From positions 1 through 64,000 of the forward strand of contig JADZER010000034.1 of NCBI GenBank assembly GCA_020850415.1: a DNA stretch of 64,000 nt, given 5' to 3'. Origin of the DNA: Phycisphaerales bacterium. GTDB lineage: Bacteria > Planctomycetota > Phycisphaerae > Phycisphaerales > UBA1924. Shown here in pieces: positions 52,186-61,441 of the stretch. The first letter of the stretch is position 1. Each line of letters begins with the position of its first letter. A program made the translations under genes and the position numbers. The notes beneath the pieces are model-generated. The model was not told where the DNA came from and ran no database searches. It was given only the letters and a program-made list of their open reading frames with translations.

Positions 52186-53691
52186 TCAGCCGTTCTTCCC
52201 CGCCCGGATCCTCGCCACGGTCGAGGTTGTGCTTTTGCCCTCGACCATCGGCAATCGCACCACCTCGCCGCCGCGCTCGAGGACCGTGCTGGCCCCCGGG
52301 ATCTGCTCGACCGAGTACTCATCGCCCTTGACCAGCACATCGGGCCCGACGGCCGCGATCACCTCCGCCGGCGTCGGCTCCGCGAAGATGATCACACGGT
52401 CCACGGCCCCGAGCCCGGAGAGCACCCGCGCCCGATCGACCTCGGTGTTGACCGGCCGCCCCTCACCCTTCAGCGCCCGCACCGTTGCATCCGTGTTGAT
52501 TGCAACAACAAGCACATCCCCATGCGAGGCCGCCCGATCGAGCAGCGACACATGTCCCGCGTGCAGCACATCGAAGCAGCCGTTGGTGAAGACGATCCGC
52601 TTGCCCTCGCGCCGCCACGCCCGGACCTCGATGAGCAGCTGGTCGAGCGTCCGCAGCTTGCCGTGCTCGGCGCTCGCCTCGGCCAGCACCTGCTGGTGGA
52701 CCCGCTCGATCGGGATCGGCACGGCCCCGAAATGCTCGACCTCCAGCCCCGCGGCGACATTGGCGAGCTGCACCGCGTCGGCCCAGCTCAGGCCGTTCGC
52801 CCGCGCCGCCGCGAGCCCGGCCAGGAACACATCGCCCGCCCCGGTGACATCGTACACCTGGCGTGCGCGGGTGGGGATCGCCCGCGGCTCGGCGCCGCGC
52901 TCAAGCAACAGCGCCCCGTGCCGGTCGAGCGTCAGCACCACGGCCTCGCAGCCGAGCACCCCCGCGAGCGTCCTCGCCAGCTCGGCGTTGTGGGCGGCGC
53001 ACTCGTCGGGATCGTCGGCGTGGTGTGTCGCCAGCCCCGTCGCGTGCTCGGCCTCGGTGCGGTTGGGGGTGATGGTGGTGCACCCGCGGTAGCGGGAGTA
53101 GTCGGTGAGCTTGGCCGGGTCGACGAACACCGGCACGCCCGCCTGCCGAGCCGCGTCGATCGCCGCGGCGCACAGCTCGGGCGTGCAGACGCCCTTGGCG
53201 TAGTCCTCGATGCACAGGATGTCGGTCTCGGCGACCGCCGCCCGGATCGCGCCGAGCATCAGCCCGGCCAGCCCCGCGTCCAGCGGCTCGCGGGACTCAT
53301 AGTCCACGCGGAACATCTTCTGCGGGTGGCGCTGCTGGGCGAGGCCGACCAAGTTCCGCTTCACGGTCGTCGGGCGACCGGACTCGTCGGCGATGAGGCC
53401 GCCGGTCTCGATCCCCTCGCCGGCGAGGGCCCCCCGCAGGTGCGAGCCGGGCTCGTCGTCGCCCAGGACACCGAAGGCCGCGACCGTGCCGCCGAGGGCC
53501 GCCAGGGCCCGGCACAGGTTCGCCGCCCCGCCCGGCGTCCGCTCGACCCTGCGGACATGCAGCACCGGCACCGGCGCGTCGGCGCTCAGCCGCTCGGCGT
53601 CGCCATAGACCAGCTCGTCGAGCATGAAGTCGCCGAGGACCAGGGCGCGGAAGGGCCGCCAGTTGTCGAGGTGGGTGAGCAGCGGGTGCAC
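52186..53691 (-). CDS. hldE: Bifunctional heptose kinase/adenylyltransferase HldE
   Basis: HldE makes ADP-heptose precursor for LPS core: a ribokinase-fold kinase phosphorylates heptose-7-phosphate at C1 and a nucleotidyltransferase adenylates the bisphosphate product. The kinase spans about 1-330 (LVLGDFMLDELVYGDAERLSADAPVPVL, GGAANLCRALAALGG, VTGAGDVFLAGLAA) and the transferase about 355-501 (KRIVFTNGCFDVLHAGHVSLL, KGDEYSVEQIPGA). Fusion order and length match the E. coli type. The GTG start at 53691 is supported by a perfect TATTAT six bases upstream. It implies heptose-containing surface glycan. Confidence 0.95.
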   Translation of the reverse strand: MHPLLTHLDNWRPFRALVLGDFMLDELVYGDAERLSADAPVPVLHVRRVERTPGGAANLCRALAALGGTVAAFGVLGDDEPGSHLRGALAGEGIETGGLIADESGRPTTVKRNLVGLAQQRHPQKMFRVDYESREPLDAGLAGLMLGAIRAAVAETDILCIEDYAKGVCTPELCAAAIDAARQAGVPVFVDPAKLTDYSRYRGCTTITPNRTEAEHATGLATHHADDPDECAAHNAELARTLAGVLGCEAVVLTLDRHGALLLERGAEPRAIPTRARQVYDVTGAGDVFLAGLAAARANGLSWADAVQLANVAAGLEVEHFGAVPIPIERVHQQVLAEASAEHGKLRTLDQLLIEVRAWRREGKRIVFTNGCFDVLHAGHVSLLDRAASHGDVLVVAINTDATVRALKGEGRPVNTEVDRARVLSGLGAVDRVIIFAEPTPAEVIAAVGPDVLVKGDEYSVEQIPGASTVLERGGEVVRLPMVEGKSTTSTVARIRAGKNG

Positions 53692-53697
53692 GGGCGG

Positions 53698-53703
53698 ATA
53701 ATA
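53698..53703 (-). promoter_or_regulatory. Leaderless -10 element of hldE
   Basis: TATTAT on the minus strand, six bases (CCGCCC), then the GTG at 53691. Confidence 0.65.
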
Positions 53704-53747
53704 GGGATGCGCTCTCGTGCCCGGGACGCCCGCCGGGTGGACGCTGA

Positions 53748-53753
53748 TATCCT
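53748..53753 (+). promoter_or_regulatory. Leaderless -10 element of aroC
   Basis: TATCCT, six C residues, then the ATG at 53760. The divergent hldE promoter is 44 bases away. Confidence 0.65.
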
Positions 53754-53759
53754 CCCCCC

Positions 53760-54953
53760 ATGCCGAGACTCGACTACCAGACCGCGGGGGAATCGCACGG
53801 GCCGGGGCTGCTGGCCACTGTCACGGGGCTCCCGGCCGGCGTCGTCCTCGACGAGGGGCTGATCAATACCGAGCTCTCCCGGCGACAGGGGGGCTACGGG
53901 CGGGGCGGGCGCCAGAGGATCGAGACCGACACGGTCGAGTTCCTAACCGGGGTCAGGCGGGGCAAGTCGATCGGGTCGCCGCTCACCATGTTCATCAAGA
54001 ACAAGGACTCCCGCCTGGACGACCTCCAGAAGACCCCCCCGGTCTACCGGCCCCGCCCCGGGCACGCCGACCTGGCCGGGAGCATCAAGTGGCTGACGAC
54101 TGATTGCCGCGAGACGCTGGAGCGGGCCAGCGCCCGCGAGACCGCGGCCCGGGTCGCGGCCGGGGCGGTGGCCCGGTGCCTGCTCCGGGAGTTCGGCGTC
54201 GAGGTGTTCGGGTTCGTCCGCCAGATCGGGGTGCACGCGACCGCGCTCCAGGTGACCCCGGAGAACTGGCGGGAGATGCTCGCCGCCCGCGACGCCAGCG
54301 ACACCTACTGCCCGGACGCCCCGGTCACCGAGCGCCAGTGCGCGGTCATCCGGCAGGCGAAGATCGACAAGGACACCGTCGGCGGCATCGTCGAGGCCCA
54401 CGCCTTCGGCTGCCCGCCCGGCGTCGGCTCCTCGATGGACTGGCGCGACAAGCTCGACGCGCGGCTCGCCTACGCGGTCATGGGCATCCAGGCGTTCAAG
54501 GCCGTCGAGATCGGGCTCGGGCGCGACTGCGCCGCCCTGCCGGGCTCGCAGGTCCACGACCCGATCTTCTTCGACCGCGCCCGGCAGATGGGCCCCACCC
54601 TCGGATTCGTCCGCACCCGCAACAACGCCGGCGGCACCGAGGGCGGGATGACCAACGGCCAGCCCGTCGTCGTCCGCGGCACGATGAAACCCATCGCGAC
54701 GCTCCTCCAAGGACTCCCCAGCGTGGACCTGAACACCAAGGAGGCCCAGCAGAGCCAGTACGAGCGGAGCGATATCTGTGCGGTCAGTGCCGCGAGCGTG
54801 GTGATGGAGAACGCCGTGGCGTTCGAGATCGCCCGGGCGTTCAGCGACAAGTTCGGGGGCGACTCGGTGGTGGAGATGGGGACGAACTACGACACATTCC
54901 TGAAGCTGGCGAGGAGTCTGCCGCTGGACCCGCCGGAGATGACCATCGCGTAG
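53760..54953 (+). CDS. aroC: Chorismate synthase
   Basis: Chorismate synthase uses reduced FMN to convert EPSP to chorismate. At 397 residues it is of normal length. The signatures are ESHGPGLLATVTGLPAG, RRQGGYGRGGRQRIETD (FMN/phosphate binding), HADLAGSIKW, ERASARETAARVAAGAVAR and TRNNAGGTEGGMTNGQP. The catalytic histidines (HGP near the start; HADLAGS) are in place. The start is fixed by the leaderless promoter. It is monocistronic and divergent from hldE. Confidence 0.97.
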   Translation: MPRLDYQTAGESHGPGLLATVTGLPAGVVLDEGLINTELSRRQGGYGRGGRQRIETDTVEFLTGVRRGKSIGSPLTMFIKNKDSRLDDLQKTPPVYRPRPGHADLAGSIKWLTTDCRETLERASARETAARVAAGAVARCLLREFGVEVFGFVRQIGVHATALQVTPENWREMLAARDASDTYCPDAPVTERQCAVIRQAKIDKDTVGGIVEAHAFGCPPGVGSSMDWRDKLDARLAYAVMGIQAFKAVEIGLGRDCAALPGSQVHDPIFFDRARQMGPTLGFVRTRNNAGGTEGGMTNGQPVVVRGTMKPIATLLQGLPSVDLNTKEAQQSQYERSDICAVSAASVVMENAVAFEIARAFSDKFGGDSVVEMGTNYDTFLKLARSLPLDPPEMTIA

Positions 54954-54994
54954 ACCACAACCACCGCCGGACCGCTCCGGCCGCACGCTGCACT

Positions 54995-55041
54995 TTGCCC
55001 CAAAGGGGCTTGATAGCCGGAGCCCGGGGCAACGCCCCGGG
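54995..55041 (-). repeat. Inverted REP copy downstream of aroC
   Basis: On the minus strand it reads CCCGGGGCGTTGCCCCGGGC then CCGGCT and CCCCTTTGGGGCAA, matching the transposase-flanking REP unit in inverse orientation with small differences. It lies in the 353-base gap 54954-55306, which holds only repeats and the transposase promoter. Confidence 0.72.
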
Positions 55042-55151
55042 TACGGTGACCAACCACTCTCCCAATGTCCCAACGGGGCGCGACAGCCCCGTCTGGCGCC
55101 GCAGCACTTTCTCCACGGCTCTCCTGATAGCCGGGAGGTCAGGTTCAGTCA

Positions 55152-55243
55152 CGCCCCTTCAGGGCTCGGGTTGACCCGCTGGGCTCGAGACCCGGGGCGT
55201 TGCCCCGGGCTCCGGCTGTTCGGCCCCTTCGGGGCAACCCGCT
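55152..55243 (+). repeat. Left REP cluster flanking the transposase
   Basis: It starts CGCCCCTTCAGGGCTC and includes a 53-bp unit (55191-55243) of two adjacent palindromes (CCCGGGGCGTTGCCCCGGG and GGCCCCTTCGGGGC). The 53-bp unit is identical to 55802-55854 on the other side of the transposase. Confidence 0.85.
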
Positions 55244-55294
55244 TCGAGGGCGTAAGGCGGGGACCGGAATCCCCCCTGAAAGGGCGCGACAAGT

Positions 55295-55300
55295 TACGCT
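55295..55300 (+). promoter_or_regulatory. Leaderless -10 element of the transposase gene
   Basis: TACGCT, six bases (GACACC), then the ATG at 55307. A mobile gene thus carries the host-type leaderless start. Confidence 0.6.
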
Positions 55301-55306
55301 GACACC

Positions 55307-55759
55307 ATGCCCCAGTCCCTCGCCCGCGTCCCGCTCCACCTGATCTACAGCACCAAGAACCGCCGCCCTTTCATCACCGACGCCGTCCGCGACTCGCTCC
55401 ACCGTTACCAGGCCGGCATCCTCGCCAATCTCGGATGCGAACCCATCATCATCAACTCCGTCGAGGACCACATTCACGCCCTCTTCGAACTGTCCCGAAC
55501 TGTGACAATCGCCACCGTCGTCGAGGAGGTCAAGAAGTCGTCGTCGAAGTGGGCCAAGACCCAGGGACCAATGCTTTCCGAATTCGCCTGGCAAATCGGC
55601 TACGGCACATTCGCCGTCTCCGTCTCGAACATCGACCAGGTCCGCCGCTACATCGAGAACCAGCGCGAACATCATCGCGATCTCTCGTTCCAAGACGAGT
55701 ACCGCGAGTTCCTGCGGCGCCACAACATCCCTTTCGACGAACGCTACATCTGGGACTAG
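55307..55759 (+). CDS. IS200/REP-type HUH transposase (Y1_Tnp)
   Basis: A 150-residue single-strand DNA transposase of the Y1 HUH superfamily. The metal-binding HUH motif is His55-Ile-His57 (SVEDHIHALFEL) and the catalytic tyrosine is Tyr115 in VRRYIENQREHH. The N-terminal PLHLIYSTKNRRPFI is typical of IS200-like enzymes; the C-terminal FLRRHNIPFDERYIWD is also common. It has no accessory TnpB. Identical REP palindromes flank it, so it is better viewed as a REP-associated transposase (RAYT-like) than as a free insertion sequence; no target duplication is visible. The frame is intact. Confidence 0.92.
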   Translation: MPQSLARVPLHLIYSTKNRRPFITDAVRDSLHRYQAGILANLGCEPIIINSVEDHIHALFELSRTVTIATVVEEVKKSSSKWAKTQGPMLSEFAWQIGYGTFAVSVSNIDQVRRYIENQREHHRDLSFQDEYREFLRRHNIPFDERYIWD

Positions 55760-55765
55760 GTCCCG

Positions 55766-55854
55766 CCCCTTCAGGGCTCTCGCGCATTCGACGCCCACCC
55801 ACCCGGGGCGTTGCCCCGGGCTCCGGCTGTTCGGCCCCTTCGGGGCAACCCGCT
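55766..55854 (+). repeat. Right REP cluster flanking the transposase
   Basis: It starts with the same CGCCCCTTCAGGGCTC seven bases after the transposase stop and ends with the 53-bp unit (55802-55854) identical to 55191-55243. The rest of the gap to 56026 holds only a possible promoter (TACGAT, 55981). Confidence 0.85.
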
Positions 55855-56026
55855 CCGGGAGAACAAGGCGGCGATCAAGCTTCAAGCCCCGGACGGCGGG
55901 GCTCGTAGGCTCAAGTCAGTCCCACGGAGGTGATCGCGCCGGGCCTGACGGTGCGGCCCTGCCTGGCGATGCTCGTGCTCTACGATTCGCTGCCTCGCGA
56001 ATGGGCGAACGGGAGGGCGGGCGGCA

Positions 56027-56824
56027 TTGGAGACCAATCTCAAACGCTGGGCGGTGCTGGTGGGGTACTGGGCCGCGCAGGCGGTCGTGCTGGTGGTCGG
56101 CGGCACGCTGTTCTATGGCTCGACGGCGGGTGGACATTGGGAAGTCATGTCAGCCGCGGACTACATCGAGTTCCTGGGCGAGCACGACATCAAGGTGCTG
56201 CTGTTGATCTGGCTGCCCTTGCTAACCGGCTTGCAGTGCCTGCTGGTGCTGCCGGTCCAGCTCCGGCCGGCGGCGAGGGGCCGGGGCAAGAGCGTGTGGG
56301 TGGCGCTCGCGGCGGCGGGGGCGCTCATCGCGCTGGTAACGGTCGGCTTCGGGGCGGCGCTCTCGGAGCTGGTGGTGCTCTACGGCTTCCTCGGGCCGCG
56401 GGGCTGGTCGTGGCCGCTGCTGCTCGTGTCGCTGGCGGCGAGCTGGGCGGTGTTCACGACCCTGCTGGTGCGGTACTCGCGACGGAGCACGCTGGGGAAC
56501 GAGGACCTGCTGACCCGCGTGGCGCGGATCGTGTTCGCGGGGACGATCGTCGAGACGGCGGCGCTGATCCCGATCGATGTGCTGATCCGGCGGAAAACGG
56601 ACTGCTACTGCTGGGCGGGGAGCCTCGTGGCGCTGGTGCTCGGCGGGGCGGTGGGGATCGTGGTGGCGGGGCCGGCGGTGTTTCTGCCGCTGTTTGCGCG
56701 CCGCCCGCTCTGGCTGCGGGCCGGGCGGTGCGGGGGGTGCGGGTACGACCGGCTGGGGCTGCCGGCGGCGGCGGCGTGCCCGGAGTGCGGGGCGTCGGCT
56801 CCTGGGGACGGTTCTGCGCGATGA
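56027..56824 (+). CDS. Membrane protein with C-terminal zinc ribbon
   Basis: A 265-residue protein with about six membrane helices (near 8-27, 56-78, 90-112, 115-147, 170-190, 200-225) and a C-terminal four-cysteine ribbon (Cys235, Cys238, Cys251, Cys254: CGGCGYDRLG, CPECGAS). The ribbon resembles that of the 41.2-44.4 kb proteins but is at the other end. The TTG start at 56027 follows GGGAGGGCGG; later GTG codons are possible starts. No known family is recognised and the function is unknown. Confidence 0.7.
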   Translation: METNLKRWAVLVGYWAAQAVVLVVGGTLFYGSTAGGHWEVMSAADYIEFLGEHDIKVLLLIWLPLLTGLQCLLVLPVQLRPAARGRGKSVWVALAAAGALIALVTVGFGAALSELVVLYGFLGPRGWSWPLLLVSLAASWAVFTTLLVRYSRRSTLGNEDLLTRVARIVFAGTIVETAALIPIDVLIRRKTDCYCWAGSLVALVLGGAVGIVVAGPAVFLPLFARRPLWLRAGRCGGCGYDRLGLPAAAACPECGASAPGDGSAR

Positions 56825-56887
56825 GGCCCGGTAGGATCGGAGGGGGCCCAGAGTGCCCCGCCCCAGGGAGGGCGTGCCGCCGTGCGG

Positions 56888-57640
56888 TCAGGCGAACCCC
56901 CCCCACTCGCGGGACAGGTCGCGAAGGGCCAGCAGCAGGTCCCGGTAGTCGTCGCGGGAGATCTCCTCGCAACCGAACTTGGCGAGGTGCTCGCTCCACA
57001 TCTGGGTGTCGAGGAGGGCGAAGCCGCGGGCGGCGAGGTGCTGGATGGCGCGGGCGAGGCAGACCTTGCTGGCGTCGCGTCCGCCGAGGTCGGGGCGGCT
57101 GAACATGCTCTCGGCGCAGAAGACGGCGCCGATGCGCAGGCCGTAGAGGCCGCCGACGAGGAGGCGGTCGTGCCGGCGGTCGATCAGGTGGGCGTCTTGA
57201 GGGTTGGTCGGGTCTTGGGCAAGGAGGCTGTGTAGGTGAGGAGGGGGGCCGGGGTCCCCTGCCCCGGGCGGGGGAGCCGGGAGGGGCAGCCAGGCTTCGA
57301 CGGAGTGGGCGAGGCCGTGGGCGTGGAGGTGCTCGAAGATGGCGATGATCTCGGGGTTGATCCAGGCGCCGGGGCGGCGGGGGTCGGCGCAGGCGCGGAT
57401 GACGCGGGCGAAGGCCTCGTCGGTGGTGACGGTGAAGCGTCCCGAGCGGAGCGTGCGGGCGAGGCGCCGGGGGATGTGGTAGGCGGGCGGATCGAGATGG
57501 ATGACACCGCGGGGGTCGGACTCGTACCAGGCGAGGCGCGGTGCGCGTCGCGGCTCGACGGCCATGGGAAAGGCGCCCTCGCGGTAGCCGGCGAGGATGG
57601 CGCGGGCGAGCTCGTCGTCGTGGGCGCGCGAGGGTTCCAC
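56888..57640 (-). CDS. aat: Leucyl/phenylalanyl-tRNA-protein transferase
   Basis: Aat attaches Leu or Phe to proteins with N-terminal Arg or Lys, marking them for ClpAPS degradation. The 250-residue protein has GYREGAFPMAVE, LAWYESDPRGVIHLD, FTVTTDEAFARVIRACADPRRPGAWI, HSVEAW, LVGGLYGLRIGAVFCAESMFSR and LLDTQMWSEHLAKFGCEEISRDDY. A proline-rich insertion of about 25 residues (LPAPPPGAGDPGPPPHLHSL) follows HSVEAW, and a second short insert precedes LVGGLYG. The GTG start is fixed by the leaderless promoter. Confidence 0.95.
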   Translation of the reverse strand: MEPSRAHDDELARAILAGYREGAFPMAVEPRRAPRLAWYESDPRGVIHLDPPAYHIPRRLARTLRSGRFTVTTDEAFARVIRACADPRRPGAWINPEIIAIFEHLHAHGLAHSVEAWLPLPAPPPGAGDPGPPPHLHSLLAQDPTNPQDAHLIDRRHDRLLVGGLYGLRIGAVFCAESMFSRPDLGGRDASKVCLARAIQHLAARGFALLDTQMWSEHLAKFGCEEISRDDYRDLLLALRDLSREWGGFA

Positions 57641-57646
57641 GGCGTC

Positions 57647-57652
57647 AGGATA
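57647..57652 (-). promoter_or_regulatory. Leaderless -10 element of aat
   Basis: TATCCT on the minus strand, six bases (GACGCC), then the GTG at 57640. Confidence 0.62.
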
Positions 57653-57670
57653 GACCGCGGGGATGGGGAC

Positions 57671-57722
57671 TCACGGCTCGGAGAGCCGTGCCACCAAGAG
57701 CCGTGCCACCTAGAGCCGTGTC
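57671..57722. repeat. Hairpin and AGAGCCGTG direct repeats
   Basis: A palindrome CACGGCTC/GAGAGCCGTG is followed by three tandem copies of AGAGCCGTGCCACC-type units of about 15 bases. The same palindrome is at 52025-52045. It lies between guaB and aat. Confidence 0.7.
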
Positions 57723-57728
57723 GGCGGG

Positions 57729-59375
<1,647 letters not shown>

Positions 59376-59424
59376 TCAAGCGGGCGCGGGGCAAGATCGC
59401 GCAAGTCCCGCGCCGGCCGGCGTT

Positions 59425-59754
59425 CTAGCAGCACCCGGCGCGTGAGGACTCGCTCACCTTCGTACGGACCGACTCGGCGCCCTTGGCGAGCATCTCGCGG
59501 AGGCCGGCCTTGACCCCCTCCAGGCTGTCGGGGCCCATGGCCATGAGCTTGGCCGCGTCGTCGGCGGTGATCGATCCCTCGGCGACATAGGCGGCGATCT
59601 CGCGCCGCGTCTCCTCCCGGGCCTGGGTCTGCTGGACCTTGGCGCGTGCCTTGGTGCGCACACCCAGGTGCTCGATGAACACCCACACCGAAACAGACAG
59701 GCCCGCGATCACCGCGAGAAAGAGGTAGAACACCTGGTCGCCGCTCAGTCCCAT
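59425..59754 (-). CDS. Small membrane protein with SHOCT-like motif (1 of 3)
   Basis: A 109-residue protein with one membrane helix (FYLFLAVIAGLSVSVWVFI) and the motif REETRREIAAYVAEGSITADDAAKLMA. The motif, a helix then Gly-Ser-(I/M)-T-x-(D/E)-(D/Q)-A/G-x-(K/R) helix, looks like a SHOCT oligomerisation domain. It has an extra C-terminal part (MGPDSLEGVKAGLREMLAKG) ending Gly-Cys-Cys. AGGAG precedes the ATG. Last of three tandem paralogues on the minus strand. Confidence 0.8.
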   Translation of the reverse strand: MGLSGDQVFYLFLAVIAGLSVSVWVFIEHLGVRTKARAKVQQTQAREETRREIAAYVAEGSITADDAAKLMAMGPDSLEGVKAGLREMLAKGAESVRTKVSESSRAGCC

Positions 59755-59778
59755 GGGTGGGCTCCTGTCGGGGCGGCG

Positions 59779-60024
59779 TCAGCCGCAGGACTTCTGCTTC
59801 CAGTGCGGGATATCCGCCTTGACGATCCGCTCGGCGTCCTCCGGCGTCATCGAGCCCTCGGCGATGTAGGCGGCCAGCTCGCGCTTGGTCTCCTCCCGGG
59901 CCTTGGTCTCCATGATGCTCTTCACGACCCCGAAGATGATCGCGACGAGCGCCACGAGGAACGAAAGGCCGATGGCGAGGACTGGGACAATCAGGCTGTC
60001 GTCCATGGCGAGTATCGGTCCCAT
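59779..60024 (-). CDS. Small membrane protein with SHOCT-like motif (2 of 3)
   Basis: An 81-residue paralogue with membrane helix LIVPVLAIGLSFLVALVAIIFGVV and the motif REETKRELAAYIAEGSMTPEDAERIVKA, ending HWKQKSCG. AGGAG precedes the ATG at 60024. It starts 10 bases after the stop of copy 3. Unknown function; such short membrane proteins may tether or oligomerise partners. Confidence 0.8.
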   Translation of the reverse strand: MGPILAMDDSLIVPVLAIGLSFLVALVAIIFGVVKSIMETKAREETKRELAAYIAEGSMTPEDAERIVKADIPHWKQKSCG

Positions 60025-60034
60025 CGCGATTCTC

Positions 60035-60262
60035 CTATGCCTTCTCGTGCCCGGCCTTCATAAGCCGCTCGCCCTGCTCGGGGGTCATGGACCCCTCGGC
60101 GATGTAGGCGGCGATCTCGCGCCTCGTCCGCTCGCGAGCCATGGTCTTGACCATGCCCGTGAGCGTGCCGAGGACGATCCAGATGATGCCGGCCCCGGCG
60201 AAGAGCAACGGGACGAACGCGTCCTCGTTATTGATCAGGTTGCTGAAGAAATCCGAGCCCAT
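60035..60262 (-). CDS. Small membrane protein with SHOCT-like motif (3 of 3)
   Basis: A 75-residue paralogue: helix FVPLLFAGAGIIWIVLGTLTGMV followed by RERTRREIAAYIAEGSMTPEQGERLMKAGHEKA. First gene of the trio. The ATG at 60262 is preceded by AAGGGGAAGG. The long upstream frame (to 60775) is antisense-like Pro/Arg-rich sequence and is not used. Confidence 0.78.
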   Translation of the reverse strand: MGSDFFSNLINNEDAFVPLLFAGAGIIWIVLGTLTGMVKTMARERTRREIAAYIAEGSMTPEQGERLMKAGHEKA

Positions 60263-60377
60263 GGCCTTCCCCTTGGGAGTCTGTGCGTGCCCCAGTGATT
60301 GGGAGCCCGCCGACGCCAGTTTCGCCCATCGGCGGGGCCGGTGCAAGGGCCGTCGCGGGGTTCGGTCCGGGCCGGCG

Positions 60378-61349
60378 CTAGCGGGAGGCCAGCGCCGCGT
60401 CCTCGGCGCAGTGGGCGCACCAGGTGACCGGGTCGGCCAGGTCGAACCGGGCCGAGGCCTGGGTGGGGGCCGGCAGCTTGGCCAGGCGGTCGAGCATGCG
60501 GCGTTTGTATGGCTCGGCGAACAGGCCGTACTGCGGGTTGTTCTGCGTGTGGGCGTACTCGCCCTTGAGCATCTCGTTGATCCGGGCGACGCGGGTCTCG
60601 CTCGCGGGGTGGGTGCTGAGCCACTCGGGGGGGTGCGAGCCGCCGGACTCCCGCCCGAGGATCTCCATGACCTGGCGCTGGCCGGCGGGGTCGTAGCCGT
60701 TGGCGACCATGTACTGGATGCCCAGACCGTCGGCCTCGAGCTCCTCATTGCGCCCGTAGCTGAGCATGACGACATTCCCCCCGACGGTCATCGCGGGGAC
60801 GGCGTACCGGCCGTAGCGGCCGAAGTCGGACTCCTCATCGGCGACGCCCACAGCCACGGCGGCCCCTGTGAGCAGGAGGTTCATCCCCACCTGCTTGCTG
60901 ATGCGCTGGTTGCCGTGCCGGGCCATGACATGCCCGACCTCGTGCCCGAGCACCCCCGCGAGCTGGGCCTCGTTCTCGAGCTTCTCGGCCAGACCCCGGG
61001 AGATGTAGACCTTGCCGCCGGGCAGGGCAAAGGCGTTCAGCACCGCCGAGTCGAGCAGGGTGTAGCTCCAGTCGAGCTCGGGGACCTCGGCGTGGGCCTG
61101 CTCCAGAGCGACGCGGGTCAGCTTCGCGCCCAGCTCGTCGACATAGGCCTGGGCGGCGGCATCCGGGGTCTCGCCGCCGTATTCGTTGGTGAACTCGGGG
61201 CCGGCCTGGGCCGCCAGAGCCCGCTCCCACTCCCAGCTCTGGAGCATGAAGCTGCTCTTGCCCGTGGCCGGGTTCGTCGAGCAGCCCACCAGCCCCGACA
61301 CGACCAGCAGAGCCAATCCGATCACCATCGCCCGCAGCGGCATCGCCAT
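60378..61349 (-). CDS. M48 family metallopeptidase lipoprotein
   Basis: A 323-residue periplasmic zinc protease of the M48/BepA-LoiP type. A lipoprotein signal has the lipobox LVGC with Cys23. The catalytic motif HEVGH is at 136-140 and the third ligand Glu lies in YGRNEELEADGLGIQYM. Further typical text is LPGGKVYISRGL and HPASETRVARINEM. It likely serves envelope quality control. AGGAGGACTC precedes the ATG at 61349. The C-terminus has an odd CAHC pair (TWCAHCAEDAALASR). The SHOCT-like trio lies downstream on the same strand. Confidence 0.93.
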   Translation of the reverse strand: MAMPLRAMVIGLALLVVSGLVGCSTNPATGKSSFMLQSWEWERALAAQAGPEFTNEYGGETPDAAAQAYVDELGAKLTRVALEQAHAEVPELDWSYTLLDSAVLNAFALPGGKVYISRGLAEKLENEAQLAGVLGHEVGHVMARHGNQRISKQVGMNLLLTGAAVAVGVADEESDFGRYGRYAVPAMTVGGNVVMLSYGRNEELEADGLGIQYMVANGYDPAGQRQVMEILGRESGGSHPPEWLSTHPASETRVARINEMLKGEYAHTQNNPQYGLFAEPYKRRMLDRLAKLPAPTQASARFDLADPVTWCAHCAEDAALASR

Positions 61350-61441
61350 GTCCGAGTCCTCCTAGAGTCTCCAGCGTATGACGCCCGGAGCGGGCGTGAG
61401 TGCCCGGATTCCTACCTCCACGCCCATCCCCCCCCACCGCG

